Of a stretch of 64,000 nucleotides of DNA, positions 16,409 to 24,721 are shown piece after piece; positions within the stretch are counted from its first letter, which is position 1, and each line of letters begins with the position of its first letter. The stretch lies in NCBI RefSeq assembly GCF_018614035.1, contig NZ_JAGGPA010000067.1, positions 1 through 64,000 on the forward strand, given 5' to 3'. The position numbers were made by a program, and so were the translations under genes. Origin of the DNA: Streptomyces sp. ISL-96 (lineage in GTDB: Bacteria; Actinomycetota; Actinomycetes; Streptomycetales; Streptomycetaceae). The notes under the pieces are model-generated. The model was given only the letters and a program-made list of their open reading frames with translations. It ran no database searches and was not told the DNA's origin.

Positions 16409-17239
16409 ATGACCTCGCTCGTACCACTCCTCGCACTCGGGGCACTCACGTCCCCCCTCAAGCGCAAGGTCTCTCCCACCACCTCCCTCCCCGCCACCCG
16501 GCTCACGCTCCGCCACACCCTCGTCGATCACGGCCAGTTGGCGGCGTACGCCCGCATCTGCGGCTTCCCCTGCACCGATCCTCTCCCGCTCACCTACCCG
16601 CACGTCATCGCCTTCCCCCTCGCCCTGCGCGTGATGACGCGGCGCGCCTTCCCCCTGCCACTCACCGGCCTGGTCCACACGAGCATCGCGATCACCCGCC
16701 ACCGCGCCATGCACCCGGACGACCGCCCCGAACTGACCGTGTACGCCGCCCACTTGAGCCCACACCGGCGCGGCACCGAGGTCACCATGGTCACCGAGGC
16801 CCGCCTGGCGGGCACCCTGGTCTGGGAGTCGCGCAGCACGTACCTGGCCCGCCACCCCACAGAAAACACCGGCACCCACAGCCTGACGACGGACCAGCAC
16901 GCCCCGCCGCTCCCCGCCGTCACCACCTGGGACCTGCCGGGCAACCTGGGCCGCCGCTACGGCGTCGTCTCCGGGGACCTCAACCCCATCCATCTGCACC
17001 CGCTGACGGCGAAGCCCTTCGGCTTCCCGCGCGCCATCGCGCACGGCATGTGGACGTTCGCCCGCTGCGTCGCCGAGCTGGACCCAGCCGACGAGACGTC
17101 CGTACGGGCCGACTTCAGGGCGCCGGTCCTGCTCCCCGCCGCAGTCACCTACGCGGCTGCGGGAGGCGTGTTCCAGCTGCGCGGCCCGGACGGCCGCATC
17201 CACCTCACGGGAACACGATCGGACTCAGGCGCGAGGTGA
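16409..17239 (+). CDS. MaoC-like hydratase/dehydratase
   Basis: A 276-aa double hot-dog protein. The hydratase-2 motif is visible in the second half as SGDLNPIHLHP followed by RAIAHGMW, which holds the catalytic Asp and His. It probably hydrates enoyl thioesters in fatty acid or polyketide metabolism. The ATG at 16409 is preceded by GGAG. Divergent from the acyl-CoA ligase with a shared operator, so the pair likely acts together. Its stop codon lies in the first unit of a 20-bp tandem triplication. Confidence 0.87.
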   Translation: MTSLVPLLALGALTSPLKRKVSPTTSLPATRLTLRHTLVDHGQLAAYARICGFPCTDPLPLTYPHVIAFPLALRVMTRRAFPLPLTGLVHTSIAITRHRAMHPDDRPELTVYAAHLSPHRRGTEVTMVTEARLAGTLVWESRSTYLARHPTENTGTHSLTTDQHAPPLPAVTTWDLPGNLGRRYGVVSGDLNPIHLHPLTAKPFGFPRAIAHGMWTFARCVAELDPADETSVRADFRAPVLLPAAVTYAAAGGVFQLRGPDGRIHLTGTRSDSGAR

Positions 17240-17280
17240 AGGGCTCAGGCGCGAGGTGAAGGGCTCACGCGCGAGGTGAA
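17221..17280. repeat. 20-bp tandem triplication across two gene ends
   Basis: Three consecutive 20-bp units with the shared core GCGCGAGGTGAA, differing at only three positions. Unit 1 holds the stop codon of the MaoC-like gene (TGA 17237-17239). Unit 3 holds the stop of the convergent TetR gene (TCA 17265-17267). Confidence 0.93.
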
Positions 17281-17915
17281 GGCGCCCACCGCTGCCCGTT
17301 CATGAGGTTCTCCAGTCCCGCCCAGGCGAAGTTCATCAGCGTCGCGGCCGCCTCCTTCGCGGAGACGCCCGGCGTGCCGTTCCCCCACACCGCGAGCGAC
17401 TCGGCGGCCCCCACCAGCGCATGGGCGAGGCCCGCCACTTCCCGCTCGGCCAGTTCCGAGTCGCAGTCCGCCTCGCGCGCAGCGGCGCCGATCAGGTAGG
17501 TCACGAAGGTGACGAGCTCCGAGCGCATCGCCGCCACCTCGTCGGCGAACGGCTCCCCGTGCGTGCGGGCCTGATTCTGCAGCACCGCCCAGCCGTCCGG
17601 GTTCTCCGCGGCGTGTGTGAAGAACGCCCGCAGCCCGTTCCACAGCTGACGGTCGGCAGGCACCCCCGGCTCGACTCCGGACCGTACCGCCGCGACAAGC
17701 GCACTCGCCTCGCGCCGGATGCAGGCCGTGAACAGCTCTTCCTTGGAGTTCAGATACAGGTAGACGAGCGGCTTGGAGACCCCGGCAAGCTCGGCGATCT
17801 CGTCCATCGACGCGGCCCGGTAGCCCCGCTGCCCGAAGGTCTGCACGGCAGCGTCCATCATCTGCTGCTCGCGCACGGCGCGCGGCATCCGCTTGCCCTT
17901 CACAGCACCACCCAC
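17265..17915 (-). CDS. TetR-family regulator
   Basis: A 216-aa regulator with a basic N-terminus (KGKRMPRAVREQQMMDAA) and a standard HTH (EIAELAGVSKPLVYLYLNSKEEL, about residues 39-61). The C-terminal helical domain has TetR_C-like features. Convergent with the MaoC gene; its own last codons lie in the tandem triplication. It may control the acyl-CoA ligase/MaoC operator at 16359-16380; a related imperfect palindrome lies upstream of its start at 17963-17977. Confidence 0.88.
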   Translation of the reverse strand: MGGAVKGKRMPRAVREQQMMDAAVQTFGQRGYRAASMDEIAELAGVSKPLVYLYLNSKEELFTACIRREASALVAAVRSGVEPGVPADRQLWNGLRAFFTHAAENPDGWAVLQNQARTHGEPFADEVAAMRSELVTFVTYLIGAAAREADCDSELAEREVAGLAHALVGAAESLAVWGNGTPGVSAKEAAATLMNFAWAGLENLMNGQRWAPSPRA

Positions 17916-17962
17916 GACCCAGATCCTCCCACCACGCAGCGCGGCTCACCGCATAGCGCGGC

Positions 17963-17977
17963 CTACTCCCCGGTAAG
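17963..17977. promoter_or_regulatory. Imperfect palindrome upstream of tetR
   Basis: CTACTCCCCGGTAAG resembles TTACTCCGGAGTAA at 16367 on both sides of its centre. Located about 48 bp before the TetR start, it could be an autoregulatory site. Weak evidence. Confidence 0.35.
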
Positions 17978-18009
17978 CGTACGGCGCTCCCGCTGCCCAC
18001 AAACCGAAA

Positions 18010-18038
18010 TGCCCCCGAACGCAGGGCGTCCGGGGGCA
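18010..18038 (-). terminator. Terminator after symporter gene
   Basis: Stem TGCCCCCG / CGGGGGCA with an inner ACGC/GCGT pair, 11 bp past the symporter stop on the minus strand. Confidence 0.8.
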
Positions 18039-18048
18039 CTTGAAACCG

Positions 18049-19446
18049 TTACGCGGGGACCGGAACAGCGTCCTTCTGCTCCGCGCCACGCACGTCGTCA
18101 CTCGCGCCGTCACGCACGTCGTCACGCACCTCGTCGTACCCGTCGACCGGCGACGACGACGCCGAGTTGTACGCGTCGTGGTCGAGGATCTTCTCGCGAG
18201 CCGCGACGATGACCGGCACCAGGCTCTGCCCCGCGACGTTCGTCGCGGTCCGCACCATGTCCAGGATCGGGTCGATCGCCATCAGCAGGCCCACGCCCTC
18301 CAGCGGGAGACCCAGCGTGGAGAGGGTCAGCGTCAGCATGACCGTCGCGCCCGTCAGACCGGCGGTGGCCGCCGAGCCGATGACCGAGACGAAGGCGATC
18401 AGCAGGTAGTCCTGGATGCCGAGCTGTACGTCGAAGATCTGCGCGATGAAGATCGCGGCGAGCGCCGGGTAGATCGCGGCGCAGCCGTCCATCTTGGTCG
18501 TAGCGCCGAACGGAACGGCGAACGACGCGTACTCCTTCGGCACACCCAGCCGCTCGGTGACCCGCTGCGTGACCGGCATCGTCCCCACCGACGAGCGGGA
18601 GACGAAGGCCAGCTGGATGGCCGGCCAGGCGCCCTTGAAGAACTGGAGCGGGTTGACCTTGGCGACCGTGGCGAGCAGCAGCGGGTAGACGCCGAACATC
18701 ACCAGGGCGCAACCGATGTAGACGTCGGCCGTGAAGGTCGCGTACTTGCTGATCAGTTCCCAGCCGTAGTCGGCGATGGCGAAGCCGATGAGGCCGACCG
18801 TACCGACGGGCGCGAGGCGGATGACCCACCACAGGGCCTTCTGGAGCAGCTCCAGGACCGAGTTGCTGAGCTTGAGGATCGGCTCGGCCTTCTCCCCGAG
18901 CTGAAGGGCGGCGATACCGGCGACGGCGGCCATGAAGACGATCTGAAGCACGTTCAGCTCAGTGAACGGCGTGATGACATCCGTCGGCACGATGCCGGTC
19001 AGGAAGTCGATCCAGGAGCCGGAACCCTCGGGCTTCTGACCGTCCTTCGGCGTCAGGCCCGTACCGGCACCCGGGTTGGTGAGCAGGCCGATCGTGATGC
19101 CGATGGCGACCGCGATCAGCGACGTGATCATGAACCAGAGCAGCGTGCGCGAGGCGAGCCTGGCGGCGTTGTTGACCTTGCGCAGGTTGGTGATCGACAC
19201 CAGGATCGCGAAGAAGACGAGCGGCGCGACGGCCAGCTTCAGCAGCTGGACGAAGATGCCGCCGACCTGCTCCAGCGTCGTCTTGAGCCAGCTGATGTCC
19301 TGGCTGCGGGCGAGCCAGCCGAGCAGGACACCGAGGACCAGACCGGTGACGATCTGAGCCCAGAAGGGGAACTTGTCGGATATCCGGAAGCGGGTCTTCT
19401 GCTTCTCGGGCACGTTGTCGGGCGTGGTCGCGGAGTTCGCGGACAC
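18049..19446 (-). CDS. Dicarboxylate/amino acid:cation symporter
   Basis: Inner-membrane secondary transporter of the SDF (GltP/DctA/TcyP) family, 465 aa from the GTG at 19446. It shows the re-entrant serine-rich segment SRSSVGTMPVT and the core motif GATTKMDGCAAIYP, and an inner ATAGLTGATVMLTL segment with DPILDMVRTATNVAGQ near the C-terminus. Eight or more hydrophobic segments are visible. An Asp-rich cytoplasmic tail ends the protein. Substrate is uncertain: glutamate, C4-dicarboxylates or cystine. A Cys-containing leader peptide lies upstream at 19575-19658, which favours a sulphur amino acid. Confidence 0.92.
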   Translation of the reverse strand: MSANSATTPDNVPEKQKTRFRISDKFPFWAQIVTGLVLGVLLGWLARSQDISWLKTTLEQVGGIFVQLLKLAVAPLVFFAILVSITNLRKVNNAARLASRTLLWFMITSLIAVAIGITIGLLTNPGAGTGLTPKDGQKPEGSGSWIDFLTGIVPTDVITPFTELNVLQIVFMAAVAGIAALQLGEKAEPILKLSNSVLELLQKALWWVIRLAPVGTVGLIGFAIADYGWELISKYATFTADVYIGCALVMFGVYPLLLATVAKVNPLQFFKGAWPAIQLAFVSRSSVGTMPVTQRVTERLGVPKEYASFAVPFGATTKMDGCAAIYPALAAIFIAQIFDVQLGIQDYLLIAFVSVIGSAATAGLTGATVMLTLTLSTLGLPLEGVGLLMAIDPILDMVRTATNVAGQSLVPVIVAAREKILDHDAYNSASSSPVDGYDEVRDDVRDGASDDVRGAEQKDAVPVPA

Positions 19447-19858
19447 GGGCACACTCCGTTGATTACGTACGGGTTTACGCACGGGATGTTGGGGACGGGG
19501 GGTGCGGCGGCCGGAGCTGCACGGGGCGTGCTGAAGCTGTGGGCGGTCGCCGCTGCGTGATGTCGCTTCTGATGTCAGATGTGGCGGCGACAGGCCGCGG
19601 ACATGCAGCGGCAGAGATCGACATGCAGGCGCGCCACAAGCACGAGCGGGACGCTCATGTCAGGGGAGTGCGCAGCTGCTGCCTTCATGCCGAGAACGTT
19701 AACACTTGCACTTTGGGAACATCAAAGCTGTTCTTTGGGTGCGTACGCCGACGCCCCGTCCCACCCCGTCCCGCAAACGCCAACACCCCAGCCCAGGACG
19801 GGTGTCCGGGACTGGAGTGCGGGCGGGACGGTCGTATGTGACGTACCTTACGCAGCAC
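19447..19858. other. Leader region of symporter
   Basis: About 410 bp. It carries a short leader-peptide frame (19575-19658, minus strand) and upstream promoter-like sequence, reading on the minus strand TTGATG, 18 bp, TAACGT, with CCCAAAG twice nearby. No larger gene fits. Confidence 0.6.
19575..19658 (-). CDS. Putative Cys-containing leader peptide
   Basis: A 27-codon frame (MSVPLVLVARLHVDLCRC then MSAACRRHI). The motif RLHVDLCR followed by SAxCR matches small leader peptides found upstream of sulphur and amino acid genes in Streptomyces. It has three Cys codons (positions 16, 18 and 23). An in-frame ATG ten codons earlier (19688) is also possible. Located 130 nt upstream of the symporter start, it may couple translation (for example Cys-tRNA supply) to symporter expression. 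No strong ribosome binding site is seen. Confidence 0.6.
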   Translation of the reverse strand: MSVPLVLVARLHVDLCRCMSAACRRHI

Positions 19859-20149
19859 TTACTGCGTAAGGCCGTCCTCCTGCTTGCGGTTCGACTCCAG
19901 CTTGGCCTTCGCGCTGTCCACGCGCGCGACGATCCGCTCCGACATCGCGTCGCGCTGCTTGCGCAGCAGCACGAAGCTGAGCGGCGCGGAGACGACGATG
20001 GCGAGCATCAGGACCCACAGCAGGTTGGAGTCGCCCAGGCCGGCCGGCAGCACGCCGAAGTGGACCAGGCCCCAGATGGCGAAGAAGCAGCCGACGAAGA
20101 TGCCCAGGCGCATGGCGGTGTAGCGGATCGTTGCGTGCTTGGTGCTCAC
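19859..20149 (-). CDS. DUF4229 membrane protein
   Basis: A 96-aa small membrane protein with two transmembrane helices (LGIFVGCFFAIWGLVHFGVL and NLLWVLMLAIVVSAPLSFVLL) followed by a basic, Lys/Arg-rich cytoplasmic tail. This architecture and length fit actinobacterial DUF4229. The GTG at 20149 (VSTKHATIRYTAMR) is the usual start in the family; a longer frame is unlikely. Function unknown; often next to menaquinone genes in the genus. Confidence 0.8.
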   Translation of the reverse strand: MSTKHATIRYTAMRLGIFVGCFFAIWGLVHFGVLPAGLGDSNLLWVLMLAIVVSAPLSFVLLRKQRDAMSERIVARVDSAKAKLESNRKQEDGLTQ

Positions 20150-20249
20150 GGGGGACCTTCTTCTCAACGGCACCTAAAGGGTCGCTACCAGTCAAACACA
20201 GGGCTCCAAAGCGCCGACCGCGCCCCTGCCTTTCCGGCACCGGCCGGCG

Positions 20250-20774
20250 TCACACCAGCTGCCGCACCATCACGATGTCGTCGCGGTCGTCCCCCGGAGC
20301 GACGCGGATCGCGCCGGGTACGCGCCCGACCTCCTTGTAGCCGCAGGAGGCGTAGAAGCGGTCCGCTCCCGTGCCGCCGCGGCAGGTCAGCCGTATCGCG
20401 TCGATGCCCTCGAAGCCGCGTACCGCCGTCTCCGTCGCGGCCATCAGGTCGCGCCCGTACCCCTTGCCCTGGTGGGCGGGGTGGACCATCACCGTGTAGA
20501 GCCACACCCAGTGCTTCATCAGCCGGTGGGTGTTGTACGAGATGAAGGCCGTCGCGGCGACGGCGCCCTCCTCGTCGTACCCGGCGAGCAGCCGCGTACG
20601 GCCTTCGCTCATGGCGGTGAGGTGCTTGACCCACTCGGGCCGTATGTCGTCGGCGATCACAGGAGGTACGAATCCGACGGCGCCGCCCGCGTTGGAGACG
20701 TCCACCCACAGAGCGAGGACGCCGTCACGAAGGCCGGGGCCGGTCTGCGGATCGAGTGCGAAGGTCAGCGGCAT
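20250..20774 (-). CDS. GNAT-family N-acetyltransferase
   Basis: A 174-aa acetyltransferase. The acetyl-CoA-binding motif A reads MVHPAHQGKGYGRDLM (V-x-P-x-x-Q-G-x-G), followed by a second helix and the final strand pattern FYASCGYKEVGR. Substrate cannot be inferred. It is 20 bp downstream of the UdgX gene on the same strand. Confidence 0.87.
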   Translation of the reverse strand: MPLTFALDPQTGPGLRDGVLALWVDVSNAGGAVGFVPPVIADDIRPEWVKHLTAMSEGRTRLLAGYDEEGAVAATAFISYNTHRLMKHWVWLYTVMVHPAHQGKGYGRDLMAATETAVRGFEGIDAIRLTCRGGTGADRFYASCGYKEVGRVPGAIRVAPGDDRDDIVMVRQLV

Positions 20775-20793
20775 GCCTTCGACGATAAACGGA

Positions 20794-21477
20794 TCAATTC
20801 AGCGCCTGCGCGGCTATCCGCAGGTCGGACACCAGCCCCTGATACGCCGCCTCACGGTCGTCGGCGCGCAGCACCGCCGACGGGTGGATGGTGGCGACCA
20901 CACTTTCCCCGCGCCCTTCCATCGGCAGCAGCATCCCGCGCTGCTTGGTCACCCGGAACGAGGGCCCGAGCAGCGCCTTCCCGGCGGTCGCGCCCAGCAC
21001 GACGATGATCTCGGGGTCGACCACCTTCAGCTCGGCGTCCAGCCACGGCTTGCACGCCGTCATCTCGCGCAGATTGGGCGCCTTGTGGATCCGGCGCTTG
21101 CCGCGTTCGGCGACGATCTCGAACTTGAAGTGCTTGACGGCATTGGTGACGTACGTGTCATCCGGATCGATCCCGGCCTCGTCCAGGGCCCGCGTCAGCA
21201 CCTTGCCGGCAGGCCCGACGAACGGTTGACCCTGCCGGTCCTCCTGGTCGCCCGGCTGCTCGCCGAGCAGCAGGACCCGGGCGTGGTCGGACCCGGCGCC
21301 GAAGACCGTCTGGGTGGCATCGCGGTGCAGCGGGCAGCCGCGGCAGGCGGCCGCCGCCTTGCGGAGCCCGGGCAGTCCGGCGCGGCCGCCGGGAAGGAAG
21401 GGCTCGGCGGTGTACGCGTCCTCGGGCGACTCGCCAGGAGACCCAGGCGACCCAGGAGGCTCGGTGCGACTTGCCAT
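20794..21477 (-). CDS. UdgX uracil-DNA glycosylase
   Basis: A 227-aa member of the UdgX branch of the uracil-DNA glycosylase superfamily, which forms a covalent link to uracil-DNA. Visible signatures: GEQPGDQEDRQGQPFVGPAG (72-91), TNAVKHFKF (111-119) and the diagnostic loop KRRIHK (128-133), in which H131 is the expected attacking His. C45, C48 and C142 may hold the Fe-S cluster. Motif 2 is ATIHPSAVLR. The ATG at 21477 is chosen over an upstream start at 21531. Confidence 0.9.
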   Translation of the reverse strand: MASRTEPPGSPGSPGESPEDAYTAEPFLPGGRAGLPGLRKAAAACRGCPLHRDATQTVFGAGSDHARVLLLGEQPGDQEDRQGQPFVGPAGKVLTRALDEAGIDPDDTYVTNAVKHFKFEIVAERGKRRIHKAPNLREMTACKPWLDAELKVVDPEIIVVLGATAGKALLGPSFRVTKQRGMLLPMEGRGESVVATIHPSAVLRADDREAAYQGLVSDLRIAAQALN

Positions 21478-21562
21478 GCGGGCCGGGTACCCCCCGGACC
21501 GCACGTCACACCGAAAACATCCCCAAATCACCCATAACCACTCGTGCGGCGCCGTACGACCG

Positions 21563-22726
21563 TCAGACCCGCATAGCCTGCGGCGACTCGCGCCGGTCCG
21601 CCTCCGGCCCCGGGTACTCGCGGATGATCTCGTACCGGGTGTTCCGCTCCACCGGACGGAAGCCCGCGTCCCGGATCAGCTCCAGCAGATCCTCACGGCC
21701 GAGCTTGTTCGGCGTGCCGTAGTTGTCCGCGTCGTGCGTGATCTTGTACTCGACGACCGAGCCGTCCATGTCGTCCGCGCCGTGCTGGAGCGCGAGCTGC
21801 GAGGTCTGCACGCCGTGCATGACCCAGAAGACCTTGACGTGCGGAACGTTGTCGAAGAGCAGCCGCGACACCGCGAACGTCTTCAGCACGTCCACGCCGC
21901 TCGCCATCGTCGTACGGGCCTGAAGGCGGTTGCGGATCTTGCCGTCCTTCATGTCCTCGAAGTCGTGCTGGTAGCGCAGCGGGATGAAGACCTGGAAGCC
22001 GCCGGTCTCGTCCTGGAGCTCGCGCAGCCGCAGCACGTGGTCCACGCGGTGGCGCGGCTCCTCGATGTGCCCGTACAGCATGGTCGAGGGGGTCTTGAGC
22101 CCCTTCTCGTGCGCGAGGCGGTGGATGCGCGACCAGTCCTCCCAGTGAGTCCTGTGGTCGACGATGTGCTGCCGGACCTCCCAGTCGAAGATCTCGGCGC
22201 CGCCACCGGTCAGGGACTCAAGACCCGCCTCGATCAGCTCGTCCAGGATCTCGGAGGCCGACATGCCCGACACGGTCTCGAAGTGGTGGATCTCCGTCGC
22301 CGTGAAGGCCTTCAGCGAGACGTTCGGCAGCGCCTTCTTCAGCTCGCTCAGAGAGCGCGGGTAGTAGCGCCACGGGAGGCTGGGGTGAAGACCGTTGACG
22401 ATGTGCAGCTCGGTGAGGTTCTCGTTCTCCATCGCCTTGGCGAGCTTGACGGCTTCCTCGATGCGCATCGTGTACGCGTCCTTCTCGCCCGGCTTGCGCT
22501 GGAACGAGCAGTACGCGCACGACGCGGTGCACACGTTCGTCATGTTGAGGTGACGGTTGACGTTGAAGTGGACCACGTCGCCGTTCTTGCGCGTACGCAC
22601 CTCATGGGCGAGGCCGCCCAGCCATGCCAGGTCGTCGGACTCGTACAGGGCGATGCCGTCCTCGCGGGTCAGTCGCTCGCCCGCCCGGACCTTCTGCTCC
22701 AGCTCCCGCTTGAGTCCGTCGTCCAT
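21563..22726 (-). CDS. mqnE: Aminofutalosine synthase
   Basis: Radical-SAM enzyme that joins the MqnA product with SAM to form aminodeoxyfutalosine. The 387-aa protein has the 4Fe-4S triad C66, C70, C73 (CTASCAYC) and MqnE features such as MTNVCTASCAYCSFQRKPGE and HIVNGLHPSLPWRYYP. It starts the downstream menaquinone cluster, in the order mqnE, lrp, ubiX, rhomboid, mqnP, mqnL along the window. Transcribed with lrp, 51 bp apart. Confidence 0.96.
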   Translation of the reverse strand: MDDGLKRELEQKVRAGERLTREDGIALYESDDLAWLGGLAHEVRTRKNGDVVHFNVNRHLNMTNVCTASCAYCSFQRKPGEKDAYTMRIEEAVKLAKAMENENLTELHIVNGLHPSLPWRYYPRSLSELKKALPNVSLKAFTATEIHHFETVSGMSASEILDELIEAGLESLTGGGAEIFDWEVRQHIVDHRTHWEDWSRIHRLAHEKGLKTPSTMLYGHIEEPRHRVDHVLRLRELQDETGGFQVFIPLRYQHDFEDMKDGKIRNRLQARTTMASGVDVLKTFAVSRLLFDNVPHVKVFWVMHGVQTSQLALQHGADDMDGSVVEYKITHDADNYGTPNKLGREDLLELIRDAGFRPVERNTRYEIIREYPGPEADRRESPQAMRV

Positions 22727-22776
22727 CTCCGGCCGCCTCCCATTTGTCTACGAATCAGGCTTCGAACACGGTACGC

Positions 22777-23232
22777 CTAGCCCTCTTCGGGCAGTTCCCC
22801 GACCCGGTTCTCCCACTTCGTGGACAGAACAATGGTCGTCCGCGTACGCGAAACGCCCCGCGTGCCGGAGAGCCGGCGGATCGTCTTCTCCAGGCCGTCG
22901 ACATCCCCCGCCCGGATCTTGAGCATGTACGAGTCGTCGCCCGCGATGAACCAGCAGTCCTCGATCTCCGCGAGATCGCGCAGCCTGCGGGCCACGTCCT
23001 CGTGGTCCGCCGCGTCCGACAGCGAGATGCCGATCAGCGCCGTGACGCCGAGACCGAGCGACTTGGCGTCGACCGTCGCGCGGTAACCGGTGATGACACC
23101 GGCCGCCTCAAGACGGTTGATGCGGTCGGTCACGCTGGGCCCGGAGAGCCCGACGAGCCGGCCGAGTTCGGCGTACGAGGCCCTGCCGTTCTCCCTGAGA
23201 GCCTGGATGAGCTGCCTGTCCACGGCGTCCAT
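22777..23232 (-). CDS. Lrp/AsnC-family regulator
   Basis: A 151-aa feast/famine regulator with an N-terminal HTH (AELGRLVGLSGPSVTDRINRL, about residues 20-40) and a RAM/ligand domain in the second half (VTALIGISLSD, CWFIAGDDSYMLKIRAGD). The ATG at 23232 has GAAGG about ten bases upstream; an ATG at 23250 is also possible. It lies between mqnE and ubiX, in the same direction, so it may regulate menaquinone synthesis, though nothing in the sequence proves it. Confidence 0.92.
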   Translation of the reverse strand: MDAVDRQLIQALRENGRASYAELGRLVGLSGPSVTDRINRLEAAGVITGYRATVDAKSLGLGVTALIGISLSDAADHEDVARRLRDLAEIEDCWFIAGDDSYMLKIRAGDVDGLEKTIRRLSGTRGVSRTRTTIVLSTKWENRVGELPEEG

Positions 23233-23351
23233 ATGCCTGAAGCCTTCCATTGTTCAGCTGTACCGCGAGCTTATGTGTGCAATCTAAGGCGCGCAGGGCT
23301 CAACGCCCCGCAAATTCTTTCAGATGATCAAACAGAGCGTGCAGTCCGCCG

Positions 23352-24020
23352 CTAGTCCTTACGGGAACCACCGAGCTCACCTTCCCAGCGGCGGTACAAG
23401 CGGTGCGGCACCCCCGCCGCGTCCAGCACCCGCCCGGCCACGAAGTCCACCAGATCCTGGATGTGCGTCGCCCCCGCGTAGAACGCCGGGGAGGCCGGCA
23501 GCACCACGGCGCCCGCCTCGTCCAGCGCCACCATGTGCCTGAGGGTCTGCCCGCTCAGCGGCGTCTCCCGCACCGCCACCACCAGCCTGCGCCGCTCCTT
23601 GAGCGTCACGCTCGCCACCCGTTGCAGCAGATCCTTCGACAGCCCCAGCGCCACCCCGGCGACGCTCGCCGTTGACGCCGGCACGATCAGCATCCCCTTG
23701 GCCGGGTACGAGCCCGACGAAGGCCCGGCGGCCAGATCCCCGGCCGCCCAGTACCGCACGTCACCCACATCGGCCACGAACGTGTCGGGCTTCCCGTCCG
23801 CGCCGCGCGCGAGCCAGGTCCGCAGGTCCTCCTGCCAGTGCGCGTCCCGGAACGCGATCCCGGTCTCGTCCAGCAGCGTCAGCCGCGACGCCCGGCTGAC
23901 CACCAGGTCCACGCTCTCGCCCGCGTCCAGCAGCCCGCGCAGCACGGCGGCGGCGTACGGCGTACCCGACGCCCCGGAAACCCCGACGACCCACGGCCTG
24001 CGTACATGTCCTGACTCCAC
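23352..24020 (-). CDS. ubiX: UbiX-family flavin prenyltransferase
   Basis: A 222-aa homologue of UbiX, which makes prenyl-FMN, the cofactor of UbiD-type decarboxylases. The Rossmann-like N-terminus VVGVSGASGTPYAAAVLRGL and the segment VPASTASVAGVALGLSKDLL are family signatures. The partner UbiD-type decarboxylase MqnL is encoded at 25693-27150, which supports the role. The ATG at 24020 begins MESGHVRRPW; no alternative start is better. Confidence 0.9.
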   Translation of the reverse strand: MESGHVRRPWVVGVSGASGTPYAAAVLRGLLDAGESVDLVVSRASRLTLLDETGIAFRDAHWQEDLRTWLARGADGKPDTFVADVGDVRYWAAGDLAAGPSSGSYPAKGMLIVPASTASVAGVALGLSKDLLQRVASVTLKERRRLVVAVRETPLSGQTLRHMVALDEAGAVVLPASPAFYAGATHIQDLVDFVAGRVLDAAGVPHRLYRRWEGELGGSRKD

Positions 24021-24121
24021 GTGCCCGACCTTATCCGGGCGCCGCGTCGCGGAACCGAGTCAGGTGCCCCGGACGTTCCACTGACAGGCCGCACAGGCCG
24101 CACGTACAGCAGGGGGACGCC

Positions 24122-24721
24122 ATGCGACCGACCACCGTCGAACAGAGCCGGAGCCGAAGCCACCGCGCCAAGACCGCCGCCGCGCTGATGCTTGGCTGGA
24201 TCGCGCTGCTGTGGATCCTGGAGGCGCTGGACGCGGCGACCGGCGCCCTCACCACGTACGGGCTGAGCCCACGCGACGTCACCGAGCTGCGCGACGTACT
24301 CCCGATGTCATTCCTCCACCACGGCTTCGACCACCTCGCGTCGAACACCGTCCCGCTGCTCATCCTCGGCTTCCTGGCCGCCCTGAGCGGGATTCGCCGC
24401 TTCCTCGCCGTCGTCCTCACGATCATCCTCGTCGGCGGCCTGGGCGTCTGGCTCACGGCGCCCGATTACTCCAACACGGCGGGTGCGTCGGTGGTCGTGT
24501 TCGGCCTCTTCGGCTACCTGCTGGTCCGCGGCTTCGTCGACCGCAACGCCGTCGACGTCGTCATAGGCCTGCTGGTGGGCGCGGTCTACGGCTCGCTGCT
24601 CTGGGGAGTGCTCCCCACGAACACCGCCATCAGCTGGCAGGGCCATCTCTTCGGCCTGATCGGCGGCGTGCTGGCCGCGTTCCTCTTCCGCCGGCGCCGG
24701 TCGCCGGTCCTCACACGGTGA
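24122..24721 (+). CDS. Rhomboid-family intramembrane serine protease
   Basis: A 199-aa polytopic membrane protein of rhomboid type. The catalytic Ser is in TAGASVVVFG (GAS motif) and the catalytic His in WQGHLFGLIGG near the C-terminus; HHGFDHLASNTVPLLILG matches the N-terminal rhomboid signature (H-x-x-x-N). Six hydrophobic segments are visible. It is inserted, on the opposite strand, between ubiX and mqnP, and overlaps the end of mqnP by 11 bp convergently. Substrate unknown. Confidence 0.88.
   Translation: MRPTTVEQSRSRSHRAKTAAALMLGWIALLWILEALDAATGALTTYGLSPRDVTELRDVLPMSFLHHGFDHLASNTVPLLILGFLAALSGIRRFLAVVLTIILVGGLGVWLTAPDYSNTAGASVVVFGLFGYLLVRGFVDRNAVDVVIGLLVGAVYGSLLWGVLPTNTAISWQGHLFGLIGGVLAAFLFRRRRSPVLTR

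Noticed and set aside
23352..24020. UbiX-family gene as a phosphopantothenoylcysteine decarboxylase
   Set aside because: The flavin fold is shared, but the nearby UbiD-type MqnL and the VPASTASVAGVALG segment fit flavin prenyltransferase.
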